Positions 23,807 to 32,766 of a DNA stretch of 35,340 nucleotides are shown here, one piece after another. The DNA is from Methanoculleus sp. UBA374 (GTDB taxonomy: Archaea > Halobacteriota > Methanomicrobia > Methanomicrobiales > Methanoculleaceae), in NCBI GenBank assembly GCA_002508705.1, contig DAYL01000028.1, positions 2,725 through 38,064 on the forward strand, given 5' to 3'. Under the pieces are notes generated by a model. That model did no database searches, had not been told where the DNA came from, and was given only the letters and a program-made list of their open reading frames with translations. A program made the position numbers and the translations under genes. The first letter of the stretch is position 1; each line of letters starts with the position of its first letter.

Positions 23807-25348
23807 TCACTCGCTGCCGACGCACCGGATGATAAGGTCTTTGCCGAAGACCCTCCTGAAGGCGCGACCCTCGGACCGGACCGCCGAGGACTCAAGAGTG
23901 CAATCCGTCGCACTTACGATCTCGAGGGTCGCCGCCTTCTTGTCGATAGAAACGATGCGTGCCTGGGCGACAAGGCCGACATGGCCACGGTCAAGGTGCT
24001 CGGCAAGGCGAAGAAACACGGAGAGGGCAGGAACCGCCGCCGGCCCCGTACCTGTCCGGGGCGGTTTCTTCCGGTGATACCTGGCCACTTCCGCGATGAT
24101 CCCGACCTCCCGCCGGTCAAACCCGGGCAGATCCGCATTGCTGATGATGTAGTGCGAGTGAAGGTGATGGTTGGAGAACGAGACGATCTCGCCTATGTCG
24201 TGGAGGTATGCCGCGTATTCAAGCAGTTCCCGTTCTGCGGTGCCGAACTTGTGCAGCCCTGCCTGTCTTCCGCTGTCGAAGAGTTCAAGCGAGAGACGTG
24301 CGACCGTCTGCGCATGCTCGGGACTGGCTCTGCATGCGCCGAGAAGCCGCTCTACGCTCTGCTTCCTCTTCCGCAGCCGGTCCTCGGGTGACATGCCGTT
24401 CCGGCGCGAGAGGTAATCGACGATCAATCCGTCCCGGAGACCCCGATCGCTTATGCGGATCTCCGAAAGACCGAACGCATCCATGACCTCCTCAAGAATG
24501 GCGGTTCCCGCAATGATGATGTCCGCCCGATCCGGGTTGATTCCGGGGACGCCCTTACGCCGATCGAGCGGAAGCGAGCAGAGCAGGGCGGCGGTCTTTC
24601 CAAGGTCCTCCCTGGTGAGGGCCGGCGGCGTATCCGAGAGCCGGTCCGAAACAGAACGCCGGGCAATCTCCGCAAGGTTCTGGATCGTGCCCGAACTCCC
24701 GTAGGCAACATCCACACGCTCCCTCTTCACCCGTTCCGCGACCGGCGTGACGACGTCCCGTATGTAGCGCCGGATCTCTTCGTAGACCTCCGGCGGCACG
24801 GAGTCCGTCGCTCCGTCCTCGAAGAACTGGTTCGTGAGGCGTATCGCCCCGAGATGAAGGCTTTCGAGCATCCGCTCCTGCCCCCGGTCCCCGACGATGA
24901 TCTCGGTGCTGCCGCCGCCGATATCGACAAACAGTGCAACGGCGTCGCCCATCTCAATGCCTCGCGAGACACCGAGATAGATCAGGCGCGCCTCTTCAAC
25001 CCCGGAGACCGTCCGGACGTTCAGGCCGGCTTCATTCTGCAGTCTCTTGAGGAAGTCCGCGGAGTTTCGCGCCTCTCGTACGGCCGACGTCGCAACTGCC
25101 ACGCACTCTACCGCACCGAAACTGCGTGAAAGGTCGACAAACCTCCTGCAGACAAGGACCGCACGGTCCATCGCGTCGTCCCTGAGCCATCCCCGGATGA
25201 ACGCACCCTCTCCGAGCCGCACAACCTCTTTCTGCTTCGTAAGCACGGTGTAAGACTGCGGGGACTCGAAACAGGCAACAAGGAGGCGGACGGAGTTCGT
25301 GCCGAGGTCGAAGAAGGCAACGACCCGTCCTTTCGAAGATGCGATCAT
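23807..25348 (-). CDS. ppx: Exopolyphosphatase, Ppx/GppA family, with HD domain
   Basis: 513 residues from the ATG at 25348, which overlaps the preceding TGA as ATGA; the upstream extension to 25444 lies in the HD gene. The ASKHA fold shows FFDLGTNSVRLL (12-23), SAVREARN (88-95), the acidic catalytic loop SGVEEARLIYLGV (115-127) and FVDIGGGSTEII (140-151). The AYGSSGTIQNLA motif is at 215-226. A C-terminal HD domain (about 325-470) has EHAQTVARLSLELFD, YLHDIGE, ARYHRKKPP and LRLAEHLD. The enzyme removes phosphate from the ends of polyphosphate chains or hydrolyses pppGpp; in archaea the first is likely. It ends the polyphosphate operon. Confidence 0.92.
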   Translation of the reverse strand: MIASSKGRVVAFFDLGTNSVRLLVACFESPQSYTVLTKQKEVVRLGEGAFIRGWLRDDAMDRAVLVCRRFVDLSRSFGAVECVAVATSAVREARNSADFLKRLQNEAGLNVRTVSGVEEARLIYLGVSRGIEMGDAVALFVDIGGGSTEIIVGDRGQERMLESLHLGAIRLTNQFFEDGATDSVPPEVYEEIRRYIRDVVTPVAERVKRERVDVAYGSSGTIQNLAEIARRSVSDRLSDTPPALTREDLGKTAALLCSLPLDRRKGVPGINPDRADIIIAGTAILEEVMDAFGLSEIRISDRGLRDGLIVDYLSRRNGMSPEDRLRKRKQSVERLLGACRASPEHAQTVARLSLELFDSGRQAGLHKFGTAERELLEYAAYLHDIGEIVSFSNHHLHSHYIISNADLPGFDRREVGIIAEVARYHRKKPPRTGTGPAAVPALSVFLRLAEHLDRGHVGLVAQARIVSIDKKAATLEIVSATDCTLESSAVRSEGRAFRRVFGKDLIIRCVGSE

Positions 25349-25929
25349 TCGATCACAAGCCTCCTCCCGTAGACCGATTCGAAGAGAGCGCTCTTCTTTA
25401 AGGCGGACTTCTGTTCCTCGACGGCCGGGGACGAGAACGCGCACCGAATCACGACCCGGTCCGGGTGGACGTCGCAGTCGATCTCCCGGACGGCGTCGGT
25501 GTGCGTGACGTCAAGTCCGTCTGCAACCCGCAGCAGTGCTGCAAGGTCGCACACCCGCTTCCGGTCGGAGGCATCGAGTTCCGCAAACGGAGCATGCGAC
25601 TCCTTCGGGGGCGATTTCCGGTGATACCGCGCGATGTTTCCTATGATCCGCCGCTCGTATTCGTTGAAGGGGAGCCGCTCATCGCGCCGGATCATCTCAA
25701 GCGCCAGCCGGTGGTGGCCCGCCCGACCTTCCACCCACCCGATGTCGTGCAACAGTGCGGCATACTCGAGATACTCGCGATCCGTCCCGGTCCGTCGATG
25801 GAGCGGCTGCAGTTCGTCGAAGAGCCGGAGCGCAAGGAAGGATACCTGCCGGGCGTGCCGGATATCTCCGCCGTATTCCTCCGCACAGGATGCGACCGCC
25901 CCCCTCCGGCTACCTCTGCCGTTCGACAT
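25345..25929 (-). CDS. Free-standing HD phosphohydrolase related to the Ppx C-terminus
   Basis: 194 residues from the ATG at 25929; a GTG at 25959 is also possible. The protein consists almost only of an HD domain that aligns with the C-terminal domain of the next gene: RHARQVSFLALRLFDEL, YAALLHDIGW, GHHRLALEMI, IARYHRKSPP and LLRVADGLDVTH here, against EHAQTVARLSLELFD, YAAYLHDIGE, ARYHRKKPP and LRLAEHLD there. The metal-binding His-Asp pair is intact, so it may be an active phosphohydrolase; its substrate is unknown. It overlaps the CHAD gene by 20 bases and ppx by 4, so translation is coupled. It may regulate or assist Ppx. Confidence 0.85.
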   Translation of the reverse strand: MSNGRGSRRGAVASCAEEYGGDIRHARQVSFLALRLFDELQPLHRRTGTDREYLEYAALLHDIGWVEGRAGHHRLALEMIRRDERLPFNEYERRIIGNIARYHRKSPPKESHAPFAELDASDRKRVCDLAALLRVADGLDVTHTDAVREIDCDVHPDRVVIRCAFSSPAVEEQKSALKKSALFESVYGRRLVIE

Positions 25930-27868
25930 CGACCTGCTGTACTCCTGCTGTCCGATCACTCTGCTGAGGTGTTGGCTCTGAACTATTATGAGTCTTTATT
26001 GTGTCGGGTTCACCTCCCTCCCCCTGCATCTCCGCACCCTCCTGCGGCGTTTCACCGTATGCGACTGAAATATGCTCTATCGTGAACGGGTCGGGCCGCA
26101 GAAGCGCATAACAGGCCCGCGAATCGCCGTCATCCGGCTTTCCGACGCTGCCGGTATTGACAAACCAGACACCGCCGACCTCGGCCGCAAACGGGCGGTG
26201 GGAGTGGCCGGTAACAATGACGTCGGCGTCCGCCGCGGCCGCAAGGTCCTTCAATCGCTGACTTGCGGTATTTTCGGAGATATACTCGGTGTTCGATGCC
26301 GGGCTCCCGTGCGTGAGGAGGATGCGCTTCCCGAAGAGCCTCAGGCGGACTTTCTCCGGGAGCGTTCGGAGATATCGCCGGCTTTTCCGCGAAAGACTGC
26401 GGCGGGCTCGCCGGAGCGCTTTGCGCCGTTTCCTGTTTTCGGAAGTTTTTCGAATCCGTCTTGCCCCGAGTACGTCTCGATCGTAGTTGCCGACGACGCT
26501 GATGACGTTTTCCGCCGCAAGCATCTGCAGGACCTCGTTCGGGGCCGGCCCGCCCCCGACGGAATCGCCGGCATTCAGAACGAGCGTTGCGCCCCGGGCC
26601 CCGGCGTCGTTAAGGACCGCCGCAAGAGCGGGGAGGTTTGCATGCACGTCGCCTATGAGGGCAACCATTGTCGGCGCACCCTGCTCTCGGCCCGGCAGGG
26701 GGGTGCTTATCGCCTCTCGAAGGCGTTCCCACAGCCTCTCCTCCTTCTGCTCCGCCCATGTCCGCACCAGCAGCGCATGGAGTTCCCGCCTCTGTCGGGC
26801 TCTGTCGTCGATGAGGTGGTGGGTGCCCGGCTCCACGAGCCTGAAGAAGTCGAGGTGCCCGAAGTATTCCCGCTGCCGCTCCCTCTCCGCGTCGAGGAAT
26901 TCAGGCAGGAACCCGAGCCAGACGTCGCAGTCGTGCAACTCGCCGAGAACGTCCTGGAGGTGCTTCACCTTCTTCAAGGGTTCTTTCAGACCGTCGCCGT
27001 AAAGACCCTGAAACGCCTCCATGGTGTAACGGAGGTGTTTTACGGCGATGCGCATGGCGTGGTGCTCGACGGTGCGGTCGGGCATGGCGACGAAAGGCTC
27101 AAACCGGAATACTTCGTCGATCTGCCGTGATATATGGGAGAACGCACGTACATACGCTGCATGTGAACGGACGTCGGTGTTGCGGCACTCCTCCCGTTCA
27201 AGATATCCGGCGAGAGCGTCTTCCATCGCCTCGACGACCCCCGTCCTCTCCAGCCGGTCGATCCCCGCGATAACCGCCGGCTGAAGACCCGCTCTCCTCT
27301 GCTGAAGACGCAGAAAGAGGCATTCGAGTCCCGGGAGAAGGTACCGGGGGGAAGGGTCGGCTGCGACTGTGATATCCTGCGGCCGGTTTGCGCCGTTGTG
27401 CATGATGGAGTCTTTGATCCGGGCGAATACCAGATAGATTCTTTTTTTGAGCGTTTTATGGGCCGTCTCTCTTTTCGGGACGGGGACCAGGGGCGCCGGT
27501 TCGAAACCCGTATCTTCACCCATGAGGAGAAAGATCGGTCGCATCGACGGCCGTTCTCTCTCGCCGATGGTCCCGACAACGGATCGGAGGAACGCGATCT
27601 GGACGTCTGCATCCCTCGCGGCCCCGAGCGCCCGCGTGATGGCCCGGACCTCCTTGTTCCAGAACCGGTATTCCTTGCCGGAGAAACAGTCCTTGAACAG
27701 GGGAAGAGCCGCCCTAATCCGCCGGGACGCCACGCGCATCCTGTGGATGTACTCGATATCGTCCGCCGCACGGACACTCTCAACCTCGGCGCTGAAGGCC
27801 TCGAGAAGGTCGGAGAGGTACCCGGCCCCGTACAGGCAGGTCCCGGGGTCAGGCGCGCCCATCGCCAT
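25910..27868 (-). CDS. CHAD domain fused to a metallophosphoesterase
   Basis: 652 residues from the ATG at 27868, preceded by GGGGGGAGTGG; a TTG at 27892 is an alternative. Residues about 8-385 are a CHAD domain, a helical bundle with repeated basic and His residues that binds polyphosphate: IHRMRVASRRIRAAL (41-55) and HHAMRIAVKHLRYTMEAF (269-286). Residues 400-610 are a calcineurin-like phosphoesterase with GDVHANLPAL (406-415), GDSVGGGP (434-441), GNYD (460-463), THGSP (519-523) and GHSH (554-557), the complete di-metal site, and a Lys/Arg-rich insertion around 470-500. A hydrophilic tail ends the protein. It overlaps PPK and the HD gene. It could cut polyphosphate held by its own CHAD domain. 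Confidence 0.88.
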   Translation of the reverse strand: MAMGAPDPGTCLYGAGYLSDLLEAFSAEVESVRAADDIEYIHRMRVASRRIRAALPLFKDCFSGKEYRFWNKEVRAITRALGAARDADVQIAFLRSVVGTIGERERPSMRPIFLLMGEDTGFEPAPLVPVPKRETAHKTLKKRIYLVFARIKDSIMHNGANRPQDITVAADPSPRYLLPGLECLFLRLQQRRAGLQPAVIAGIDRLERTGVVEAMEDALAGYLEREECRNTDVRSHAAYVRAFSHISRQIDEVFRFEPFVAMPDRTVEHHAMRIAVKHLRYTMEAFQGLYGDGLKEPLKKVKHLQDVLGELHDCDVWLGFLPEFLDAERERQREYFGHLDFFRLVEPGTHHLIDDRARQRRELHALLVRTWAEQKEERLWERLREAISTPLPGREQGAPTMVALIGDVHANLPALAAVLNDAGARGATLVLNAGDSVGGGPAPNEVLQMLAAENVISVVGNYDRDVLGARRIRKTSENRKRRKALRRARRSLSRKSRRYLRTLPEKVRLRLFGKRILLTHGSPASNTEYISENTASQRLKDLAAAADADVIVTGHSHRPFAAEVGGVWFVNTGSVGKPDDGDSRACYALLRPDPFTIEHISVAYGETPQEGAEMQGEGGEPDTIKTHNSSEPTPQQSDRTAGVQQVDVERQR

Positions 27869-30020
27869 GATGCCACTCCCCCCGGTGTTCAATCAGCCAC
27901 TGCTGCGAGTCGATGCCTGGCTCGCCATCTTTCGGGGTTACCCGTTCGTAGGTGCCGTCACTGAGCAGGCGTCTCGCCTTGACCGTATCCCCAAGATGGA
28001 TATTCAGGATCTTGACCAGTTCCTTCCGGATAGCCGGATTGGGTACAGGGAACAGGATTTCGACCCTGCGCTTCAGGTTCCGGGGCATAAGGTCGGAACT
28101 CCCGAGAAGAATCTCCTCATCGCCGCCGTTTCGGAAGTAATAGATCCGTGCATGTTCAAGAAACCTGCCGACTATGGAAATGACGGAAATATTCTCGCTC
28201 ACTCCCGGTATCCCGGGCCGTAGCGCGCACAGACCCCGTACGTTGAGAGCGATCGCAACGCCGGCTTCAGACGCCCGATAGAGCGCGGTGATGATCTCCG
28301 GGTCGAGCAGACCGTTGAGTTTCATGGCGATATAGCCGTTCCCGTGCTCCCCCTGATGCAGGATCTCCCGCTCGATCCGCTCGAGGATACCGGATTTCAG
28401 GGTGGTGGGAGCAACGAGAAGTTTGCGGTAGGTCTGCTGCTCCGCGTACCCCGTAAGGGCGTTAAATAGTTCGGTTGCATCCGCACCGATATCGGGATCG
28501 GAAGTTATATAACCGATATCGCCGTAAATCCGGCTCGTCACCGTGTTGTAGTTGCCGGAGCTCAGGTGAACGTAGCGAACGATCCTGTCGCCCTTTCTCC
28601 TGACGATGAGGCAGAGTTTTGCATGGATCTTCAATTTCTCGTGGCCGTAGACGACATGAACGCCATGCCGCTCGAGGTTTCTTGCGTAGGTGATATTGTT
28701 CTTCTCATCGAACTTCGCCTTCAACTCCACGACGGCGGTGACCTGTTTGCCGTTACGCCGCGCCTCAAGGAGCGTATCGATGATCGGGGAGTCCCGGTCG
28801 ATGCGGTAGAGGGTGATCTTGATGGCAAGGACCTCGGGGCACCGTGCCGCCTCCCGGAGCAGGCGCACCAGCGGGGCCATGCTGTCGTAGGGGTGGTAGA
28901 GCATGGCGTCCTGCTTCTCAAGGCGGGAGAAGGCCGTTACCTCGTTTTCAAGCACGGGCGGAACGGCCGGGATGAACGGCCGGTCTTTCAGGTCGGGGCG
29001 GTCGATATCCTGCAGTTCCCGGAGATCGGCAAGAGCAAGCGGGCCGTCCGTCTCATAGATGTCGTTCGGGGAGAGGTCGAGTTTCTTCTCGAAGATGTCC
29101 CGCATCGAACCGGGCACGGGGCCGCCCGTCTCCAGCCGTACCGGATGCCCGACGCGCCGGGTGGAGACGCCCATTTCTATTGCGGTAAGGAGGTCCGAGG
29201 CTTCATCGACTACGACCTCTATCTCCGCGTTGCGGGTGACCCGGAACGGGTAGGATGCAGCCACCTGCATTCCTGGAAAGAGCCGGCCGAGGTTCTCGGC
29301 GATCAGGTCTTCGAGAAGGACGAAGTGATACTCCTGTTTTCCCTGCCCCCCTCCGCTCGCTATGGGCACCCGGACGAACCGGGGGAAGAGCCCGACCGGG
29401 ACCTTCAGGCGGGCGCCGTGCTCCATGCCCTTCTGGTCCCGGACGATGATCCCGAGGTTCAACGACATGCTGGAAATGAAAGGAAACGGCCGGGCCGCAT
29501 CGAACGCCATCGGGGTGAGTGCGGGCATGATGATCCGGTCAAAGTAGTCGCAGAGCTGGGCGCGCTCTGCGGGCACAAGATCGCGGTAGCGGTGGATGTA
29601 TATGCCGGACTGCCGCAGGGCAGGCAGGAGTTCTTCCGACCAGCACTGTGCGTGGGCACGGACGAGCGGCTCGACCTCGCTGCGGATAGCGGCCATCTCT
29701 TCGGCGGGCGACATCCCGTCCGGCGGCAATTCCTGCGCCCCCTCCGACATCTGCCGCCGGATGCCTGAGACGCGCACCATGAAGAATTCGTCGAGGTTGC
29801 TGCCGCAGATGGCGAGGAATTTGACCCGTTCAAGCACGGGGTGGGTCGCGTCCTGCGCCTCTTCAAGCACCCTCCGATGGAATGCAAGCCAGCTCAACTC
29901 CCGGTTGATGAAGTACCGCCGGTCGGTTGATCCGCTCCCCCCTGCCGGGTGCGTGCAGGACGGCGCTGCAAACGGGTCCTCTATGATTGTCCCCCCCTGA
30001 TGCGGGTCTCCGTCGCCCAC
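27849..30020 (-). CDS. ppk1: Polyphosphate kinase 1, second copy
   Basis: 723 residues from a GTG at 30020 with GGGGG upstream. The four PPK1 domains are present: N-terminal domain from RRYFINRELSWLAFHRRVLEEA; head domain to about 310; and two phospholipase D-like catalytic domains with H466 in LKIHAKLC (the phosphorylated His) and H623 in LEHARIYYF. YVHLSSGNYN stands where the first copy has YTHMGTGNYN. The enzyme polymerises the terminal phosphate of ATP into polyphosphate, reversibly. It is clearly a paralog of the upstream gene. The N-terminal extension before RRYF (35 residues) is unlike the first copy. It lies 78 bp after that gene and overlaps the CHAD fusion by 20 bases. Confidence 0.94.
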   Translation of the reverse strand: MGDGDPHQGGTIIEDPFAAPSCTHPAGGSGSTDRRYFINRELSWLAFHRRVLEEAQDATHPVLERVKFLAICGSNLDEFFMVRVSGIRRQMSEGAQELPPDGMSPAEEMAAIRSEVEPLVRAHAQCWSEELLPALRQSGIYIHRYRDLVPAERAQLCDYFDRIIMPALTPMAFDAARPFPFISSMSLNLGIIVRDQKGMEHGARLKVPVGLFPRFVRVPIASGGGQGKQEYHFVLLEDLIAENLGRLFPGMQVAASYPFRVTRNAEIEVVVDEASDLLTAIEMGVSTRRVGHPVRLETGGPVPGSMRDIFEKKLDLSPNDIYETDGPLALADLRELQDIDRPDLKDRPFIPAVPPVLENEVTAFSRLEKQDAMLYHPYDSMAPLVRLLREAARCPEVLAIKITLYRIDRDSPIIDTLLEARRNGKQVTAVVELKAKFDEKNNITYARNLERHGVHVVYGHEKLKIHAKLCLIVRRKGDRIVRYVHLSSGNYNTVTSRIYGDIGYITSDPDIGADATELFNALTGYAEQQTYRKLLVAPTTLKSGILERIEREILHQGEHGNGYIAMKLNGLLDPEIITALYRASEAGVAIALNVRGLCALRPGIPGVSENISVISIVGRFLEHARIYYFRNGGDEEILLGSSDLMPRNLKRRVEILFPVPNPAIRKELVKILNIHLGDTVKARRLLSDGTYERVTPKDGEPGIDSQQWLIEHRGEWHHGDGRA

Positions 30021-30098
30021 GGGATCAGCCCCCGATAGGGATCTATTCCGGTGGGTTCGATAACTCTTACTCTCCTCGTCCGGATCATACTGTATACC

Positions 30099-32267
30099 TC
30101 ACTCCCTCTCGGTATGCCAGATCCCGCGGTGCGCAAGCATCCAGTCCTGCGAGTTGAGAGGCTCTTCTCCCGGCGCCGGACGTACGCGTTCATAGGTGCC
30201 GTCACAATTTAACCTTCGCGCGATGGCGGTGTCCCGGAGATGGACGCGCAGGATATCGTTGATGATCGCTTCCCGGATCTCGGGGTCGATGACCGGAAAG
30301 AGCGTCTCCACCCGTCGGTCGAGGTTTCGGGGCATCAGGTCCGCGCTCCCGAGGAGGACCTCCTCGTCTCCGCCGTTTCTGAAGTAGTATATCCGTGAGT
30401 GCTCCAGGAACCGCCCGACGAGCGATGTGACGGTGATCGTATCGCTGACCCCTGATATCCCGGGCCGGAGGCAGCAGATCCCCCGGACCTGCAGGTCCAC
30501 CGTGACACCGGCTTCAGATGCACGGTAGAGCGCCATGATGCAGTCGCGGTCTACGAGTGCGTTCATTTTCAGGGCGATATAACCGTCGCCGAACTCCTGC
30601 TGGCGCCGGATCTCCCTCTCGATCCGTGCGACGATCCCTTCCCGCATGGTCCCCATCGATCCGTGGGAGACGATGAGCCTGCGGTACCTCGACTTCCGGG
30701 AGTAGCCGGTGAGCGCGTTGAAGAGGTCGGTGACGTCGGCGCCGATCTCGGGGTTGCAGGTAAAGAGGCCGAGATCGGTATAGACCCGCGCCGTCCCGGC
30801 GTTGTAGTTTCCCGTCCCCATGTGCGTATAGGTGACGAGCGCTCCCGCCTCCCGCCGGACGACCATGCACATCTTTGCGTGGACCTTCAGGCCGACGAGC
30901 CCGTAGACGACGTGGACGCCCGCCCGCTCGAGCGCCCGCGCCCAGACGATGTTGTTTTCCTCGTCGAATCGCGCCTTCAGTTCGACGAGCACCGCGACCT
31001 GTTTTCCGTTCATGCGGGCATCCATCAACGCTTCGACGATTGGAGAGTTCAGCCCGACCCTGTAGAGGGTCTGCTTGATGGCGAGCACATCCGGGTCGTT
31101 TGCAGCCTGTTTGATGAAGTTGATCACGGGCGTGAAACTGTCGTAGGGGTGGTAGAGCAGGATGTCCTGCTTTTTGATCGCGGCGAAGATATCTTCTTCT
31201 CTGGAGAGGATGGGCGGGTAAGAGGGGAGGAACGGCTGGTCTTTTAGGTCCGGGCGGTCGACCGCGGTGAGTTCCATGATGTCGGCCATGCCGAGGGGGC
31301 CGTCGGACGTAAAGACAAGGCTCTGGGGGACACCGAATTTTGCCGTGAGCATCTCTCTTACCCATGCCGGCATGGAGCAGTCGGCTTCGAGGCGGACCGG
31401 GGAACCGATCCGCCGGAGTTCCACGCTCTCCTCGATCGCGGTGAGGAGGTCCGAGGCCTCATCTTCCTCGATCTCGAAGTCCGCATCCCGGGTGACCCGG
31501 AACGGGTATGCGGCAACTACCTCTACCCCGGGGTAGAGCCGGTTGAGGTTCGAGGCGACGAGGTCTTCGAGGAAGACGAAGTGGTCTAAGTTCGCCCCGG
31601 GAAGGTCCTCCGGGTCTTTTGCATCAAAGACGTCTCCCGGGACCCGAACGAGCCTCTGGAGGACGCCGAGCGGCACTTTCAGCCGGGAAAAGACCGTTCC
31701 GCGCTCGGGGTCATTGATGATAACGGCGAGGTTCAGGCTCAGGCTTGAGACGAACGGGAACGGGTGTCCGACGTCGAACGCCAGCGGGGTGAGGACGGGG
31801 AAGACTTTCCGCTCGAAGTAGTCTTCCAGGGCCCGTTTCTGGTCGGGATCGAGGTCCCGGTGCCGGTGGATGCAGATGCCCGCACGGATCAGTTCCGGGA
31901 GGAGGTCCTCGCTCCAGCACCGGGCGGCATCCTCAAGCAGCGGCGTTAAGTCCTGACGGATCGCCGTCAGCTGCTCGGTCGGCGTCATCCTGTCCGGGGG
32001 GGCTTCAAGAGCGCCGCGGGTCCGCTGCCGCCGGAGCCCGGAGACCCGGATCATCATGAATTCGTCGAGGTTGCTCCAGAAGATCGAGAGGAACTTTACT
32101 CGCTCCAGCAGCGGGTGCCGGTGGTCCTGTGCCTCCTCGAGGACGCGCCGGTTGAACTGTATCCAGCTCAGTTCCCGGTTGATGTAGTACCGGGGTGCAT
32201 CCAGCGGTAGGTCCGGATGCGGTTTTTGAGTGGAGGCAGGGGCGTTATCGGTATTGTCAGGCGGCAT
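30099..32267 (-). CDS. ppk1: Polyphosphate kinase 1, first copy
   Basis: 722 residues, the typical PPK1 length. The N-terminal domain opens RYYINRELSWIQFNRRVLEEA; the catalytic histidines are H463 (LKVHAKMC) and H623 (LEHSRIYYF), with YTHMGTGNYN and LYRASEAGVTVDLQVRG typical of the active site. AGAGG lies 9 bases before the ATG at 32267. The enzyme makes long-chain polyphosphate from ATP in the cytoplasm. It is the first gene of a five-gene minus-strand operon, and a TATA box at about 32296-32305 fits a promoter directly ahead. Alignment with the second copy is close over the full length, which points to tandem duplication followed by divergence. Confidence 0.95.
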   Translation of the reverse strand: MPPDNTDNAPASTQKPHPDLPLDAPRYYINRELSWIQFNRRVLEEAQDHRHPLLERVKFLSIFWSNLDEFMMIRVSGLRRQRTRGALEAPPDRMTPTEQLTAIRQDLTPLLEDAARCWSEDLLPELIRAGICIHRHRDLDPDQKRALEDYFERKVFPVLTPLAFDVGHPFPFVSSLSLNLAVIINDPERGTVFSRLKVPLGVLQRLVRVPGDVFDAKDPEDLPGANLDHFVFLEDLVASNLNRLYPGVEVVAAYPFRVTRDADFEIEEDEASDLLTAIEESVELRRIGSPVRLEADCSMPAWVREMLTAKFGVPQSLVFTSDGPLGMADIMELTAVDRPDLKDQPFLPSYPPILSREEDIFAAIKKQDILLYHPYDSFTPVINFIKQAANDPDVLAIKQTLYRVGLNSPIVEALMDARMNGKQVAVLVELKARFDEENNIVWARALERAGVHVVYGLVGLKVHAKMCMVVRREAGALVTYTHMGTGNYNAGTARVYTDLGLFTCNPEIGADVTDLFNALTGYSRKSRYRRLIVSHGSMGTMREGIVARIEREIRRQQEFGDGYIALKMNALVDRDCIMALYRASEAGVTVDLQVRGICCLRPGISGVSDTITVTSLVGRFLEHSRIYYFRNGGDEEVLLGSADLMPRNLDRRVETLFPVIDPEIREAIINDILRVHLRDTAIARRLNCDGTYERVRPAPGEEPLNSQDWMLAHRGIWHTERE

Positions 32268-32294
32268 TGCTCATTCCTCTGCTGGCGGAAGGCG

Positions 32295-32306
32295 GAGATA
32301 TATAGC
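32295..32306 (-). promoter_or_regulatory. TATA box of the polyphosphate operon
   Basis: On the minus strand GCTATATATCTC stands about 25 bp before a predicted transcript start near 32275, eight bases before the ATG of the first kinase. The operon mRNA would thus have a very short leader. Confidence 0.55.
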
Positions 32307-32760
32307 GGTCAATAGTTGTTTCAGTTCCTATATCTAACTTGCGGGGACAACGGAGCGGAGCGGGAAATCCCCGGTCGGGGCAGGAGATGACAGGGAGACC
32401 TCCGTCGGGAGTTTTCTAACAGGCAAATTGGAGGTCTGCCGTGCACGGGAACTTCCTGTGGAAGTTTCCTGACATCCCTACCCAAAACGAAATGACCGGC
32501 ATCCGACCCGGTCCAGGCTGTTTCGAGGATTCGATTGTCCTCCGAAGGGCCGACTTTCACCAGCACCCCTGGCGCTTTGTCTCCCAAACCGGCAGAACTC
32601 CCCCGGCACGGGGTGGCCTGCCGGGTCGTATCGGTCATGAACAGAAATGAGTATACCCATTTTCCCGTCATATAGAGAACGGCCAGGCCCGTCCACCCTA
32701 AACCATTAAATGGTACCTGTGCATCATAAGGGGTATGAACCCGGCTGACAGCATTATACG
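32307..32760. other. Intergenic region with dyads, no supported gene
   Basis: Several ORFs cross this stretch but none has a ribosome site and a protein-like sequence. Two dyads are visible: AGACCTCC (32396-32403) with GGAGGTCT (32430-32437), and GGAACTTCC followed after three bases by GGAAGTTTCC at about 32448-32470. A 13-bp palindrome ACCATTAAATGGT is at 32703-32715. I could not match the region to a known structural RNA such as RNase P or SRP RNA. Confidence 0.4.
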
Positions 32761-32766
32761 GGGTTT

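Noticed and set aside
26072..27130. 352-codon plus-strand ORF opposite the CHAD fusion
   Set aside because: Antisense shadow of a gene whose metal-site motifs are intact.
28566..29768. 400-codon plus-strand ORF opposite the second PPK
   Set aside because: Antisense shadow; no ribosome site or domain.
32340..32700. RNase P RNA or SRP RNA in the gap before the polyphosphate operon
   Set aside because: The expected conserved cores were not found on either strand.
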